Below are positions 16,153-26,429 of a DNA stretch of 64,000 nt, in pieces (within the stretch, counting starts at the first letter, position 1; each line of letters opens with the position of its first letter). This DNA is from Armatimonadota bacterium (GTDB taxonomy: Bacteria; Armatimonadota; Fimbriimonadia; Fimbriimonadales; Fimbriimonadaceae), in assembly GCA_018268375.1 (NCBI GenBank), contig JAFDWS010000001.1, positions 315,375 through 379,374 of the forward strand. Reading direction: 5' to 3'. A model generated the notes under the pieces. That model saw only the letters and a program-made list of their open reading frames with translations. It ran no database searches and was not told where the DNA came from. The translations under genes were made by a program, and so were the position numbers.

Positions 16153-16779
16153 ATGCGATCCACCGTCCTCCTGCTCGCAATCGCCTGTCTCGGCTGCCAG
16201 AACGGCACCGGAGGGCCGCAGGTGTATCGCGACACGGACGAGTACCTCGCTGCCCTAAAGCACGTTCAGGAGTTGACACGAGAGCCGTTCAACGCCGTCC
16301 ATGACGGACAACCGATCTCAGAGCGCGAAACCAAGGACTTGAAGGAAGCTTTGACGACGATTGACGGCCTGATCGCGTACAAGCCGGACAACTATGGTCC
16401 GTACGTGCTGAAAGGACTGACCCTTCGCGCCCTCGACCGCGACGGCGACGCGATCCGGTCTTTCCAGCAGGCCCTCCTCCTCGTGCCCAAGGAACTCAAA
16501 GAGGACGACAAGGCTGCGATCGCGCGCATCCATGCAGAAATGGCCTCGACTTATTTCGACCAACAACCGCCAGACCTCGTTCAAGCCGAGAAGGAGGCGG
16601 ACACCGCGCTTTCCATCATGCCGGACGACCCAACGATCAAGGTCGACGTCGCGAGCATCAAGATCGAGGCGAAGAAGCCAGCCGAGGCCAAGAAGCTGCT
16701 TGAAGAGGCCTTGAAGGCCGATCCGTCCGACAAGCGCGCCAAAGACCTCCTTAAGCTCATCCAAATGGCGGGCCATTAG
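16153..16779 (+). CDS. TPR-containing putative lipoprotein
   Basis: 208 residues. Starts 3 nt after leuS. MRSTVLLLAIACLGCQ is a signal with a lipobox-like CLGC, which is atypical at -3; Cys15 is the probable acylated residue. Tetratricopeptide-like helices follow, including 'AYKPDNYGPYVLKGLTLRAL', 'DLVQAEKEADTALSIMPDDP' and 'EAKKLLEEALKADPSDKRAK'. Probably a periplasmic or membrane-anchored scaffold. Its partner is unknown, and co-transcription with leuS is likely from spacing alone. Converges with rsmG, overlapping by 4 bases. Confidence 0.75.
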   Translation: MRSTVLLLAIACLGCQNGTGGPQVYRDTDEYLAALKHVQELTREPFNAVHDGQPISERETKDLKEALTTIDGLIAYKPDNYGPYVLKGLTLRALDRDGDAIRSFQQALLLVPKELKEDDKAAIARIHAEMASTYFDQQPPDLVQAEKEADTALSIMPDDPTIKVDVASIKIEAKKPAEAKKLLEEALKADPSDKRAKDLLKLIQMAGH

Positions 16780-17453
16780 CCCAGCGGCTTGGCCCTGATC
16801 TCGCTCCATTTGCGCGGATATCTCTTCGGAGTCTTCTCGAACTTGAGATAAAAGGGAAAGAACCGTTCGCCCGCACCTTCGGGCAACTGAGCATAAACGC
16901 CATCCTCGTATCCCAGCCCCAACACTTCTGCAGGAAACGACTCTGCAGAAACTTGGTCGCCGGGAGTCCGGAACGGCAACACTAGCCCTCCGACCTTGAC
17001 CCACGGGGCGCAGACCTCCAACTGGATCGCCAGGGGTGCCAGCGCTCTCCCTGTCGATGCGTCGAACACTTCCCGCCGATCCCATTCTTCGGCCCGGCAT
17101 TGGACAACCTCGAAGTTCGGCAACGGATGTTCCTTGAGGAAGGCGAGGCCCTTGTTCGAGCCATCAAGTGCGGTGACCCGCAGATCAGGCCGGGCGCAGG
17201 CTAACGGCCACGCGGGAAACCCCGGACCGGTGCCGACGTCGACAATGCTCCAAGCTTCGCCGAGGAGCGGGCAGATCAAGAGGGAGTCGAGAAAGTGCTT
17301 CGACCAGCACTCCTCTTTCGGTATGCGCGTGAGGTTCATGACCTTGTTGCGCTCGTAAAGGGCTTCACCAAAGGCTTGAAAGGCAGCGATCTGATCTGCG
17401 CTGAGTTCGACCCCGAGCTTTGTCGTCTCGGTCGCCAATTGAGCCAGATCCAT
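16776..17453 (-). CDS. rsmG: 16S rRNA (guanine-N7)-methyltransferase RsmG
   Basis: 225 residues. Rossmann methyltransferase with motif I 'VDVGTGPGFPAWPLA', acidic motif II 'VTALDGSNKGLAFL' and the family-typical N-terminal 'NLTRIPKEECWSKHFLDSL'. Methylates N7 of the G527-equivalent in 16S rRNA using S-adenosylmethionine. It stands alone here rather than in the common mnmG-rsmG-parAB cluster. Upstream minus-strand sequence contains TAGGTAACC about 15-20 nt before the ATG. Confidence 0.92.
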   Translation of the reverse strand: MDLAQLATETTKLGVELSADQIAAFQAFGEALYERNKVMNLTRIPKEECWSKHFLDSLLICPLLGEAWSIVDVGTGPGFPAWPLACARPDLRVTALDGSNKGLAFLKEHPLPNFEVVQCRAEEWDRREVFDASTGRALAPLAIQLEVCAPWVKVGGLVLPFRTPGDQVSAESFPAEVLGLGYEDGVYAQLPEGAGERFFPFYLKFEKTPKRYPRKWSEIRAKPLG

Positions 17454-17479
17454 CTTTCAAAGGGAGGTTACCTATCCGC

Positions 17480-17485
17480 TAGAAT
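17480..17485 (+). promoter_or_regulatory. -10-like TAGAAT five nt upstream of the GTG at 17491
   Basis: TAGAAT, five nt (CCACT), then GTG. This spacing predicts a leaderless transcript and favours the GTG over the ATG at 17530. Confidence 0.5.
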
Positions 17486-17490
17486 CCACT

Positions 17491-17757
17491 GTGCTTGGAC
17501 GAGCGGCCCTCGGTTGGTTTGTCGTGGCCATGATCGGCCTCGCGATGTCCTTGCTCTGCCTGGTTCCCCCGTTCAGTGCTCAACTCGTGCCGATCCCGTT
17601 CCTCGTCGGCTCCGCCGTCTACCTTCTCGCCTCCCTTTTGGCGATCTCAAAGACCGACGTCCCTAAGCGTGCTGGCTTGGTGCGGAACTTGCGGCTAGGC
17701 CGCCTTGTCTTCTTTGCGATCCTCTTACTGTGGTTGATCCGCTCGGCGCCTGCCTAG
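17491..17757 (+). CDS. Small membrane protein of unknown function
   Basis: 88 residues with a GTG start. Three hydrophobic segments: 'ALGWFVVAMIGLAMSLLCLV', 'PIPFLVGSAVYLLASLLAI' and 'LVFFAILLLWLIRSAP', separated by a basic loop (KTDVPKRAGLVRNLRLGR). No family recognised. It lies divergently from rsmG and converges with the TPR gene, overlapping by 4 bases. The TAGAAT positioned 5 nt upstream supports it as a real, leaderless gene. Confidence 0.6.
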   Translation: MLGRAALGWFVVAMIGLAMSLLCLVPPFSAQLVPIPFLVGSAVYLLASLLAISKTDVPKRAGLVRNLRLGRLVFFAILLLWLIRSAPA

Positions 17758-18620
17758 CTCGCTGAAATGCCGAGGTGCCGGGTCGCCTTCTTCAGGGTCT
17801 GCCGGTCGTAGGGATCCATCTTGGCCGCTTTCTTGGTCTCGAGCGCGGCTTCTTCGTTTAGCCCACAGCCGCGCAACATCACCTCCAGCAAGCCGTGGTA
17901 GAGCATCGAGGCCGGGTTGATATCGCTTGCGAGGCGCACGGAGCGCAGGGCCTCCTGGTGTTTGCCGGCACCCCAGAAAGCGAGTGCTGCGAGATAGAAC
18001 AACTGGTCATCGCCTGGTGCGAGCTCGATCGCAGCGTGTAGCGCGTCAATCGCCTCGCTGTACTTCTGAGTGTCGAGGAAGAACTCGCCGAGCCAGTAGT
18101 GGTAGAAGGACTGGTCCGGTGCGCAAGCAACGGCCACCTGGGCCGCGTCCAATGCGGCCGAGTTGTAGCCCGCCTTACGTAGGGCTTCGGCCAACTTATA
18201 GTGGTTGTAAGCGTTGTCGGGCTCGAGTCGGACCGATTCCTTCAGCTGTTCGATCGCCTCGCTATGGCGGCCGAACTGTCGGTAGAGAGCGGCTAGGCTG
18301 ATCATCAGCTCGCCGCTGATCTGGATGCGCTTTGCCTTGACGTACTGCCGCAGCGCTTGGGGAACCAGATCCATGGTGGCGTAGGCGTGGCCAAGGTCCA
18401 TGAGGGGCCAGGGAGACTTCTCGTCGCTCTGTTCGACCGCAGCCTTGAAATGCTCGATCGCAGCCTCGTAATCGCCCTCGGTGAGCGCCTGTCGCCCCAG
18501 CTCGCCGCTCTCATGCGAGTTCTTGCCTTTCTTGCCCCGCACGGGCGAAGGCTCAGCGGGCGGGCCCTCGCTCCCGGCCAGGTCGAAAAGCTCCTTGATC
18601 AGGGAGAAGTCAGGGCGCAC
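17754..18620 (-). CDS. TPR-repeat protein
   Basis: 288 residues with a GTG start, 9 bp after the 608-aa secreted-protein gene, so probably in one operon. The N-terminal 40 residues are Pro/Gly/Lys rich with no signal peptide. Then come about seven tetratricopeptide repeats, e.g. 'EGDYEAAIEHFKAAVEQ', 'FGRHSEAIEQLKESVRLEPD', 'TQKYSEAIDALHAAIELAPG'. Probably a cytoplasmic protein-interaction scaffold. Partner unknown. Confidence 0.85.
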   Translation of the reverse strand: MRPDFSLIKELFDLAGSEGPPAEPSPVRGKKGKNSHESGELGRQALTEGDYEAAIEHFKAAVEQSDEKSPWPLMDLGHAYATMDLVPQALRQYVKAKRIQISGELMISLAALYRQFGRHSEAIEQLKESVRLEPDNAYNHYKLAEALRKAGYNSAALDAAQVAVACAPDQSFYHYWLGEFFLDTQKYSEAIDALHAAIELAPGDDQLFYLAALAFWGAGKHQEALRSVRLASDINPASMLYHGLLEVMLRGCGLNEEAALETKKAAKMDPYDRQTLKKATRHLGISAS

Positions 18621-18629
18621 GTCAATGAA

Positions 18630-20456
18630 TTAACGCTCAATCTTGGTCGCCAGTTCAATGCCAGTAGGTCTCAAGATCAACGTAACAGGGTAATTCGCCC
18701 CGCTCAGGGGAATCGTTTGGATGCGCAAAGCCTTTTCAGCGCCGGCCGGAAGTTTGATGCTCGCCAGGACGATCTCCTTCTTGGGGGGAATCAAGCCCAG
18801 CTTGACAAGCTCGCCGTTCAGAACGAACAGACCGCTCCCGTAGCCAGCACTTGCTTCGAACAAGAGCTCGACCTCGACCGGCGCCGGCGTCGGGTTCCGC
18901 AACGTGCCCTGAATATCGTAAGTGACGCCAAAGTTGCCCTCGAGCGCCCGCTGTTTTGACAAGTCGATCAAGGGGTCGTCCCCGATCCGCATGTACGCAA
19001 ACCGCCCGCCAACCTCATAGTCCAGGCGCTCTTCCTTGAGGGGCCCGGGATACACCTCGGTGTGAATCTCTGAGAAATCGATCCTGGCTGCGTTGAAGTT
19101 CTGGGGCGGGAACGCGTGCCAAGCTCCGGTGACCGCTTGCGGCCGCGCCCATTCTTGGCCCAACGTCTGCGGGAGGACGCAGTCACCGAGGACATAGAGC
19201 CCTTCCCCAGAGCCTGACCTGAGGGCTAATGACGCGAGGCCGCTGAACGTCTCACCGCGTCCCAGACGCCGGACCGTAATCGGTATGACGGATTGCGGCG
19301 GCACCATCACTACCTCGGCCGAGCGGCTCATCCACTTTGCGAAGAACTCCTCGCCAGCGACGTACCCGGCCCGTGTTGGATTATGGTCGGGCTTCCCTTC
19401 ACCAAGCGACACCGTGAGCACAGCTGGCTCAGTGGTCGGGTTGGCGACGAGATAGCGGACGACCACTGGCCATCTCGCCTGGTTTCGATGGTGGTAAAGC
19501 AGGCGCGCCGACATTCCCGGGGCCAATTTCGCACAGTAGAGCCGCCCGGTCGTAAGCAAGTCTTCGGGCTCGTTGCTGTACCACAGTTGGTCTTCGTTGC
19601 TCGTCCCTGCACCGATGTTCTGCACCTTGACCGACACCTCCCCATCAAACGGATAGAGGTTTTGACCGACGGCGTGCACTTTTGCCCTGACAGTTTTCGC
19701 CTGTCCGATCATCAAGCGGCCCGAGTTCAACACCTTGGCCCAGACCTGTGCCTTCGGCATTCGGTCCGGATGGGTCTGAAGGGCGGTCGCTACGGCACCC
19801 GAGACGACATTCTCAGCGGTCGGATCGCCGACGACCTGCGTGGTCACAACAGTCCTCGGGTCGAAAGCGTAAGGCCGTACCGACACAGCGAGGGTGACCT
19901 GCTGCCCCTCGGCCTGGATCTTGATCTGCGTCTCTCCGACCTGTGCAGGCACCACCGTCATCTCGCCAACGGAGCGGCGGACCTGCACGATCCCTGGCAC
20001 CGAGGCGGTGACCTTTGCCTGCCCCGCGAGCGACCCGACCAATTTGACCGCGGCTGACTTGTCAGGCGGAAGGATCAGTTGTTTCTGCGAAAGTTGCAAC
20101 GGCGGAAGGTTTGCAGCCTCATTGAGCCGCTTGACGAGCGTGTCTGCAAGCGATGCGGCACTCGTGCGAGCCGCCTTGGCGTCCTGGGCTGTCACGGTCA
20201 TCACCGGTGCCTTGTCCATCAAGAGACGATACGATGTGCCCGCCTTAGACTTCGATAAAACGGCTCCCGGCTTCAAGCCTTTGAGCACGCTCGCTGCCGC
20301 TTGACACCGTTGCTCTGCCGTCGCCTTCTCGCTCGCAACGAACGCGTGTATGCGTACTTCGTTGACAAAGAGGTCGGAGCCCAATGTACGGACTTCGACC
20401 GCCTTTGCCGTCAAGCACGCCAGGAGAAACCCGAACGCCAGAGTCCACCGGGGCAT
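18630..20456 (-). CDS. Large secreted protein of unknown function
   Basis: 608 residues. Signal peptide MPRWTLAFGFLLACLTAKAVE with an AKA/VE-type cleavage site. The N-terminal third resembles structural modules with short helices ('RTSAASLADTLVKRLNEAAN'). A beta-rich Ig/BACON-like segment follows ('VPGIVQVRRSVGEMTVVPAQ'), then two long beta-sandwich-looking regions. No catalytic motif and no transmembrane anchor seen. Upstream of a TPR gene in the same direction. Likely periplasmic or surface-associated. Confidence 0.75.
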   Translation of the reverse strand: MPRWTLAFGFLLACLTAKAVEVRTLGSDLFVNEVRIHAFVASEKATAEQRCQAAASVLKGLKPGAVLSKSKAGTSYRLLMDKAPVMTVTAQDAKAARTSAASLADTLVKRLNEAANLPPLQLSQKQLILPPDKSAAVKLVGSLAGQAKVTASVPGIVQVRRSVGEMTVVPAQVGETQIKIQAEGQQVTLAVSVRPYAFDPRTVVTTQVVGDPTAENVVSGAVATALQTHPDRMPKAQVWAKVLNSGRLMIGQAKTVRAKVHAVGQNLYPFDGEVSVKVQNIGAGTSNEDQLWYSNEPEDLLTTGRLYCAKLAPGMSARLLYHHRNQARWPVVVRYLVANPTTEPAVLTVSLGEGKPDHNPTRAGYVAGEEFFAKWMSRSAEVVMVPPQSVIPITVRRLGRGETFSGLASLALRSGSGEGLYVLGDCVLPQTLGQEWARPQAVTGAWHAFPPQNFNAARIDFSEIHTEVYPGPLKEERLDYEVGGRFAYMRIGDDPLIDLSKQRALEGNFGVTYDIQGTLRNPTPAPVEVELLFEASAGYGSGLFVLNGELVKLGLIPPKKEIVLASIKLPAGAEKALRIQTIPLSGANYPVTLILRPTGIELATKIER

Positions 20457-20490
20457 AACCGCTGAGACGGAACATACCCCAGCAGACGAT

Positions 20491-20853
20491 TCAAGAGTCC
20501 GAGCTTCCGAACTGGACCATGCCGATCGAGTTTCCGTCTGGATCGGAGACTTGGCCCGACCAACCGACGTTCGGAACGGCGGACTTTCCCTTGATCACGC
20601 GTGCTCCGATGCCCTGGGCCTTTGCCAGTTGCGCTTCCAGGTCTTCGACCTCGATCCAGATACTCGGCGAACTCCCTGCCTTGACTGCGTCGACTTTCAT
20701 GAATCCGCCCAAGTGCTGCTCGCCGGTTCCAAAGACCACCATATCGTCTCCGAACTGCCGGAACGTCCAGTCGAAAAGTGCTCCGTAGAACTCTTGCGCC
20801 CGAGCGAGATCGGTGACGTCCCACTCAACGTGGCAAATCGTGTTCTTAGCCAT
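20491..20853 (-). CDS. VOC (glyoxalase/bleomycin-resistance) family protein
   Basis: 120 residues, one complete vicinal-oxygen-chelate fold. 'ICHVEWDVTDLARAQEFYGALFDW' opens the first beta-alpha-beta-beta-beta module, and 'VGWSGQVSDPDGNSIGMVQF' closes the second with the conserved 'DPDGN'. The metal-site His in 'HVEW' is present. Substrate cannot be predicted. Close to an AraC regulator and an SGNH hydrolase on the same strand but separated by 30 bp. Confidence 0.85.
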   Translation of the reverse strand: MAKNTICHVEWDVTDLARAQEFYGALFDWTFRQFGDDMVVFGTGEQHLGGFMKVDAVKAGSSPSIWIEVEDLEAQLAKAQGIGARVIKGKSAVPNVGWSGQVSDPDGNSIGMVQFGSSDS

Positions 20854-20883
20854 GCCAACAATTGTGCGCGCTCAAGTGCCGCC

Positions 20884-21297
20884 TTACTGTGCAGAATTTG
20901 AGAGTTTGCGGTGCTCTCGCGGGGTGCGGCCGAACTGCCTCTTAAAGGCACGGGCGAAGGAACTGGCGTCGTCGTAGCCGGAGGCAAAAGCCACGGCCGA
21001 AATCTCAAAAGAGCTGGACTCGAGCAAACCCCGCGCCATTTCAAGGCGAGACCGGGCCGCGAACTCCCTAGGAGTCGATCCGTACGCTTCTTGGAAATTT
21101 CGGACGAAGTGCTCGTGGCTCATGCCCGCAGCTGTTGCCGCCTCAGCAACGCCAGCTCTTGGATCTGAGGCAAGCAAGGCCCTTCCCTTTTCGAGCATGT
21201 GGAAGATCTCGGCCCGAGTGGCCCAGCGCTTCGCGGGAACGCCGATGGCGCCCAAGGCAGCTTGGCAAGGTATTCGCGGCCTTGGGGAGTCGGACAT
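20884..21297 (-). CDS. Short AraC-family transcriptional regulator
   Basis: 137 residues: a short basic N-terminus and one AraC-type DNA-binding domain (about 28-130) with both helix-turn-helix units ('GVAEAATAAGMSHEHFVRNF' and 'EISAVAFASGYDDASSFARAF') and the C-terminal 'FKRQFGRTPREHRK'. There is no effector-binding domain. Its ATG follows immediately on the TAA of the SGNH hydrolase gene, so the two are co-transcribed. Target genes unknown. Confidence 0.88.
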   Translation of the reverse strand: MSDSPRPRIPCQAALGAIGVPAKRWATRAEIFHMLEKGRALLASDPRAGVAEAATAAGMSHEHFVRNFQEAYGSTPREFAARSRLEMARGLLESSSFEISAVAFASGYDDASSFARAFKRQFGRTPREHRKLSNSAQ

Positions 21298-22002
21298 TTA
21301 ACCGATCTGTCCAGATGACGATTTCGACACGCCAGACAGGGCCATCGAGAACTTCTTGGCGATCTTGCTGTAGCCGAAAGCATTTGGGTGGACAAGGTCG
21401 CTCAAATCGGTCGACGGGTCGCTGTCCGTGTAATTATCGACGAACGTGATCTTGTAACCCGCGGCGCTCTTTATGAGGCAGATCAGGCTGATGATCTGAT
21501 TGACGCTGTACTCCCAGGCACCCCGACCGAGAGACGGATCCGACTTGGGGATGCTTGAAAAATAGACGCGCATACCAGGCTTGGCCTGGTGGATCGCATC
21601 GATCAAGTCGACGTACTGGGTCGACATGAGTTGAAGCGGCGTCATGGCGTCGTTCGTGCCGATCATCAGGAGCATGGCGTCGGGCTGGTCGCGCTGGATC
21701 CAGTCCACGACGTTGCCTTTCTCGGGAAAGTCAGATAGCCCATTGAGCAGGTCGAGCGTCGTCCAGCCCGGATGTCCCTCGTGGTGAAGATCCATGTCGG
21801 GCGGGTTGTTGGAAGTCTCTTGGCCAGAAAAGTCAGCCCCGATGCCTTTTGCCACGAGCATGTTGGCCAGATAAACGCGATATCCGCCCACGTTGCCGGC
21901 GCCCATCGTGATCGAATCCCCGACCTCCATCACCTTGAGGCGGGCCCACCCGACCGGCGCAAGGACACAGACGATCGCCAGCACCAGAACACTCCTGAAC
22001 AT
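21298..22002 (-). CDS. Secreted SGNH/GDSL hydrolase
   Basis: 234 residues. Signal peptide MFRSVLVLAIVCVLAPVGWA. Block I 'EVGDSITMG' holds nucleophile Ser30; Gly in 'GGYRVYLA' and 'MIGTNDA' (block III Asn) build the oxyanion hole; block V 'DLVHPNAFGY' supplies Asp202 and His205. Lipase/esterase-fold enzyme acting outside the cytoplasm; the substrate may be a carbohydrate ester or lipid. GGGAGGTGA lies just upstream of the ATG. First gene of a two-gene unit with the AraC regulator. Confidence 0.88.
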   Translation of the reverse strand: MFRSVLVLAIVCVLAPVGWARLKVMEVGDSITMGAGNVGGYRVYLANMLVAKGIGADFSGQETSNNPPDMDLHHEGHPGWTTLDLLNGLSDFPEKGNVVDWIQRDQPDAMLLMIGTNDAMTPLQLMSTQYVDLIDAIHQAKPGMRVYFSSIPKSDPSLGRGAWEYSVNQIISLICLIKSAAGYKITFVDNYTDSDPSTDLSDLVHPNAFGYSKIAKKFSMALSGVSKSSSGQIG

Positions 22003-22108
22003 CAGTCACCTCCCGGAAAATTCATAGTACAAGAACACGACACACAATCCAGGACGGGCTACCCTCTTCCTGGGCCTCTTTCTTAGCCCCACTTTCGACC
22101 CGCCGTTT

Positions 22109-22135
22109 GGCACTCTCCTCGGTATACTGCCAACC
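22109..22135 (+). promoter_or_regulatory. CIRCE-like HrcA operator upstream of groESL
   Basis: TTGGCACTC, nine bases, TACTGCCAA. This has the 9-9-9 layout of CIRCE (TTAGCACTC-N9-GAGTGCTAA), with 8/9 and 6/9 matches in the two arms. A -10-like TATACT (22125-22130) overlaps the right half, so repressor binding would block the promoter. No hrcA gene is in the window, so HrcA control is inference. Confidence 0.5.
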
Positions 22136-22152
22136 ATCTCCATTCTCTTTGA

Positions 22153-24108
<1,956 letters not shown>

Positions 24109-24129
24109 TAAGTGCTGACCTCCGACATG

Positions 24130-24168
24130 GCCCCCTCGCCCCTCCGGGCTGAGGGGGCTTTCCTTTTT
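24130..24168 (+). terminator. Rho-independent terminator of groESL
   Basis: GCCCCCTC (24130-24137) pairs with GAGGGGGC (24151-24158), with further CCC/GGG pairing inside, followed by TTTCCTTTTT. Confidence 0.85.
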
Positions 24169-24199
24169 GGGGGAGCCAACATGTCCGCGCCTCCCCAGG

Positions 24200-24205
24200 T
24201 AGAGT
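24200..24205 (+). promoter_or_regulatory. -10-like TAGAGT eight nt upstream of the start at 24214
   Basis: TAGAGT, eight nt, ATG. Supports the ATG at 24214, which gives an immediate signal peptide, over longer in-frame starts that would begin inside the groESL terminator. Confidence 0.45.
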
Positions 24206-24213
24206 GCCGAGAC

Positions 24214-25092
24214 ATGAAATTCCTTGCGCTGATGGCCCTGGCACTCTCGGCAACCGCGACCTTTGCGCAGGAGGGTGCCAGCAGCGCGACCTCAATTGGC
24301 TTCGGCGAGACCACGAAGGTCAACGTCAGCGACTATTTATCGCGGTGGCTCACGGTCTTCGGCGAGGAGCCGGGCGACCAATGGACGAGCCTGAAAAAGC
24401 AGGCTGGCCCGATTGAAGGCACCACTGAGTTCACTTTCCCCAACTTTCGGGTCGTGCTTTTCGACGCAGGCGGTTCGGTCTACCTCGTAGACAACATGCG
24501 GATGGTGAGGCAAGGTGGCGCCTCGTGGCAGAAGCAACCAAAGTACGGCTCGATCGAGGACTTCCAGAAGGCCTTTGAGGACTTTGCGGCCAAGCAGAAC
24601 TGGCGCATGCTCAGCAGCGATGCGCAACAGTTGTCCGGAATGGAGCTGACCAGCGCCGAGACTGTGAGCGCCGAACAAGCGCGGAAGAACAACGTCAACG
24701 GTGGGCGGCCCTACTTCGAACTGTATTACAAGTTGCGCTCGTATGGATACGAGTACCGCGAAAGCCCAGATTACATCTACGTTGCCGCGGACGCCAAGAT
24801 GGGCGACCTCCTCTTCTATAGGCACCGGCTGGAGCAACACGGCACCCAAGGATTCCGGGGCAAGCACCTCGAATTAGACCAGGTTCTCGAAACGGCGAAA
24901 GCAGCCCACGCTGGCGAAGTGACCGAAACACCGGGCGAATTTTGGGTCAAGCCAAATCGACTTTTCAGTGCCCCCAAATTAGAGGACGGGCCCATCAGTT
25001 TCCACCTCGCGCACGTCGTCGTCTTTGGTAAAGACGAAGTCTGGGTGGACAGCTACAGCGGGCAACTGCTCGGCGGCATCCAAGGCAAATAG
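24214..25092 (+). CDS. Secreted protein of unknown function
   Basis: 292 residues from the ATG at 24214. Signal peptide MKFLALMALALSATATFAQ. The mature protein is mixed alpha/beta, with 'VNVSDYLSRWLTVFGEEPGD' near the start, two aromatic stretches ('YYKLRSYGYEYRES', 'YIYVAADAKM') and a C-terminal 'VVVFGKDEVWVDSYSGQLLGG' that resembles PepSY-type end strands, without enough match to name it. No transmembrane segment after the signal. Transcribed separately from groESL. About 210 bp of non-coding sequence follows. Confidence 0.7.
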   Translation: MKFLALMALALSATATFAQEGASSATSIGFGETTKVNVSDYLSRWLTVFGEEPGDQWTSLKKQAGPIEGTTEFTFPNFRVVLFDAGGSVYLVDNMRMVRQGGASWQKQPKYGSIEDFQKAFEDFAAKQNWRMLSSDAQQLSGMELTSAETVSAEQARKNNVNGGRPYFELYYKLRSYGYEYRESPDYIYVAADAKMGDLLFYRHRLEQHGTQGFRGKHLELDQVLETAKAAHAGEVTETPGEFWVKPNRLFSAPKLEDGPISFHLAHVVVFGKDEVWVDSYSGQLLGGIQGK

Positions 25093-25302
25093 TCGCGACC
25101 TGTGAGATCAGCGGACAGACTTCTTGGCGCAAACGCTCGGCAGCCATGAGCCGTGCCGGCTTCTCGCGCCACAAGTCAGGGGCGGTGCGCGTCCACTGAC
25201 TTTAGTAACCCCTAAGTCCTGTCCAAAGGAAGGGATGAGCCTGCCCAATTGACCGAGAAACTTCTCCTCATTCGAGCAAGGGCTCGAGGGGACTAAGAAC
25301 TC

Positions 25303-25761
25303 ATGAAACGCATCCCACAAATCTTCGCAGTGGCCGTCGCAAGCATCTGCTTGAGCGCCGCCGTCAGAGCCGACAACTCGGTTCCCGTTCAAGGAACCGG
25401 TGAAGGCCACGCAATCAGTCAAAACCAGATCGAGAGCACAGGCACCGTCCGGGTGGGCAGAGACGATCGTAGCGTGATCTCCACCGTGACGATCTTGAGC
25501 CTTGCGCCGGGTCAAGGCCACACTCTCGTCGGAAAGACCACCCACACCATCGACTTTGGAGGCGGCAACGTCATCACCACCGACGATGACGTTCTCCTCG
25601 TCCCGGTGGACGACGCCGGGCTTTACCAGCTTCTGATCAAGTGCAACGTGGTCAGTGGCACAGGCAACTTCGCTGGCGCCGGCGGGCAGCTCACCTTCTC
25701 GGGCCGGGTCAACCTCGCGACCGGCCAAGCCAGTTGGCGGCTCCACGGCGCTCTGCGCTGA
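25303..25761 (+). CDS. Small secreted protein of unknown function
   Basis: 152 residues. Signal peptide MKRIPQIFAVAVASICLSAAVRA followed by a beta-rich domain with regular Gly/Thr strands ('GTVRVGRDDRSVISTVTIL', 'TIDFGGGNVITTDDDVLLV') and the ending 'GQLTFSGRVNLATGQASWRL'. The pattern suggests a single beta-barrel or jelly-roll domain of the lipocalin/allene-oxide-cyclase sort, but I cannot assign a family. GAGGGGAC lies upstream of the ATG. Confidence 0.65.
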   Translation: MKRIPQIFAVAVASICLSAAVRADNSVPVQGTGEGHAISQNQIESTGTVRVGRDDRSVISTVTILSLAPGQGHTLVGKTTHTIDFGGGNVITTDDDVLLVPVDDAGLYQLLIKCNVVSGTGNFAGAGGQLTFSGRVNLATGQASWRLHGALR

Positions 25762-25807
25762 AGGGTTCGTCCATCAAGCCGGGGGCGGCAAGATCCACCC
25801 CCGGCCC

Positions 25808-26308
25808 TTACCGTCGCGAAATCCAATCTGGCTCGATGCCGCGGGCGAAGAGCAGTTCTTGAAGCTGGCCCACGTGGACACCTAAGTGTCGGAGGGTCAG
25901 AAAGACGTGGTCGAGCTTTGCGAACTTCGGATACCACGGAAAGCCGCTCTCAGCGGACTCAAGATCCAGGGCATCGAGCAGGCCGCTGATCCGCTCGCTC
26001 ACGTAGTCAATGTATTCGAGGACGTCGGCCTGAGTGTAGAGCGTGCCTTCAGGAGGCAGCTCCTCGCCTTCCTCTGCAAAGGTCATGACTGCATGCCCAA
26101 CGTGCTTCCCCCATGGCGTGAACTCGGAGCGGGTCTGCGACAAGTAGAAGTGGGTGTAAAAGGTCGCGTGGTAAGCAATACGCCAATAGGTTCGCGGCGG
26201 CTTGTCCACGGTGGCAGCCCAGAGATCGTCCGGGCACCCCTCTACGCATTCCCGCAACATGGCGAGGCCCGCGCGGAACTGCCCGGCTAACGACTGCTTC
26301 AGATCCAT
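25808..26308 (-). CDS. DinB-family four-helix-bundle protein
   Basis: 166 residues. Four helices with the metal-binding triad typical of DinB/YfiT-like proteins: His47 in 'IAYHATFYTHFYL', and His141 and His145 in 'LRHLGVHVGQLQEL'. Family members are metal-dependent enzymes, some using low-molecular-weight thiols; many are damage-inducible. No neighbour indicates a substrate. Upstream sequence GGTAACAACTTGCT lies directly before the ATG. Confidence 0.85.
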   Translation of the reverse strand: MDLKQSLAGQFRAGLAMLRECVEGCPDDLWAATVDKPPRTYWRIAYHATFYTHFYLSQTRSEFTPWGKHVGHAVMTFAEEGEELPPEGTLYTQADVLEYIDYVSERISGLLDALDLESAESGFPWYPKFAKLDHVFLTLRHLGVHVGQLQELLFARGIEPDWISRR

Positions 26309-26429
26309 AGCAAGTTGTTACCCCAAGGCAGCGACGAGGGACACTGCTGATCCTGACCAGGTGCTGTTGCCGGGCCCGATCCGTGAATGAACGGGCGTAT
26401 ACTTGAACTTCCCCCGAGGGACCTTTCTT

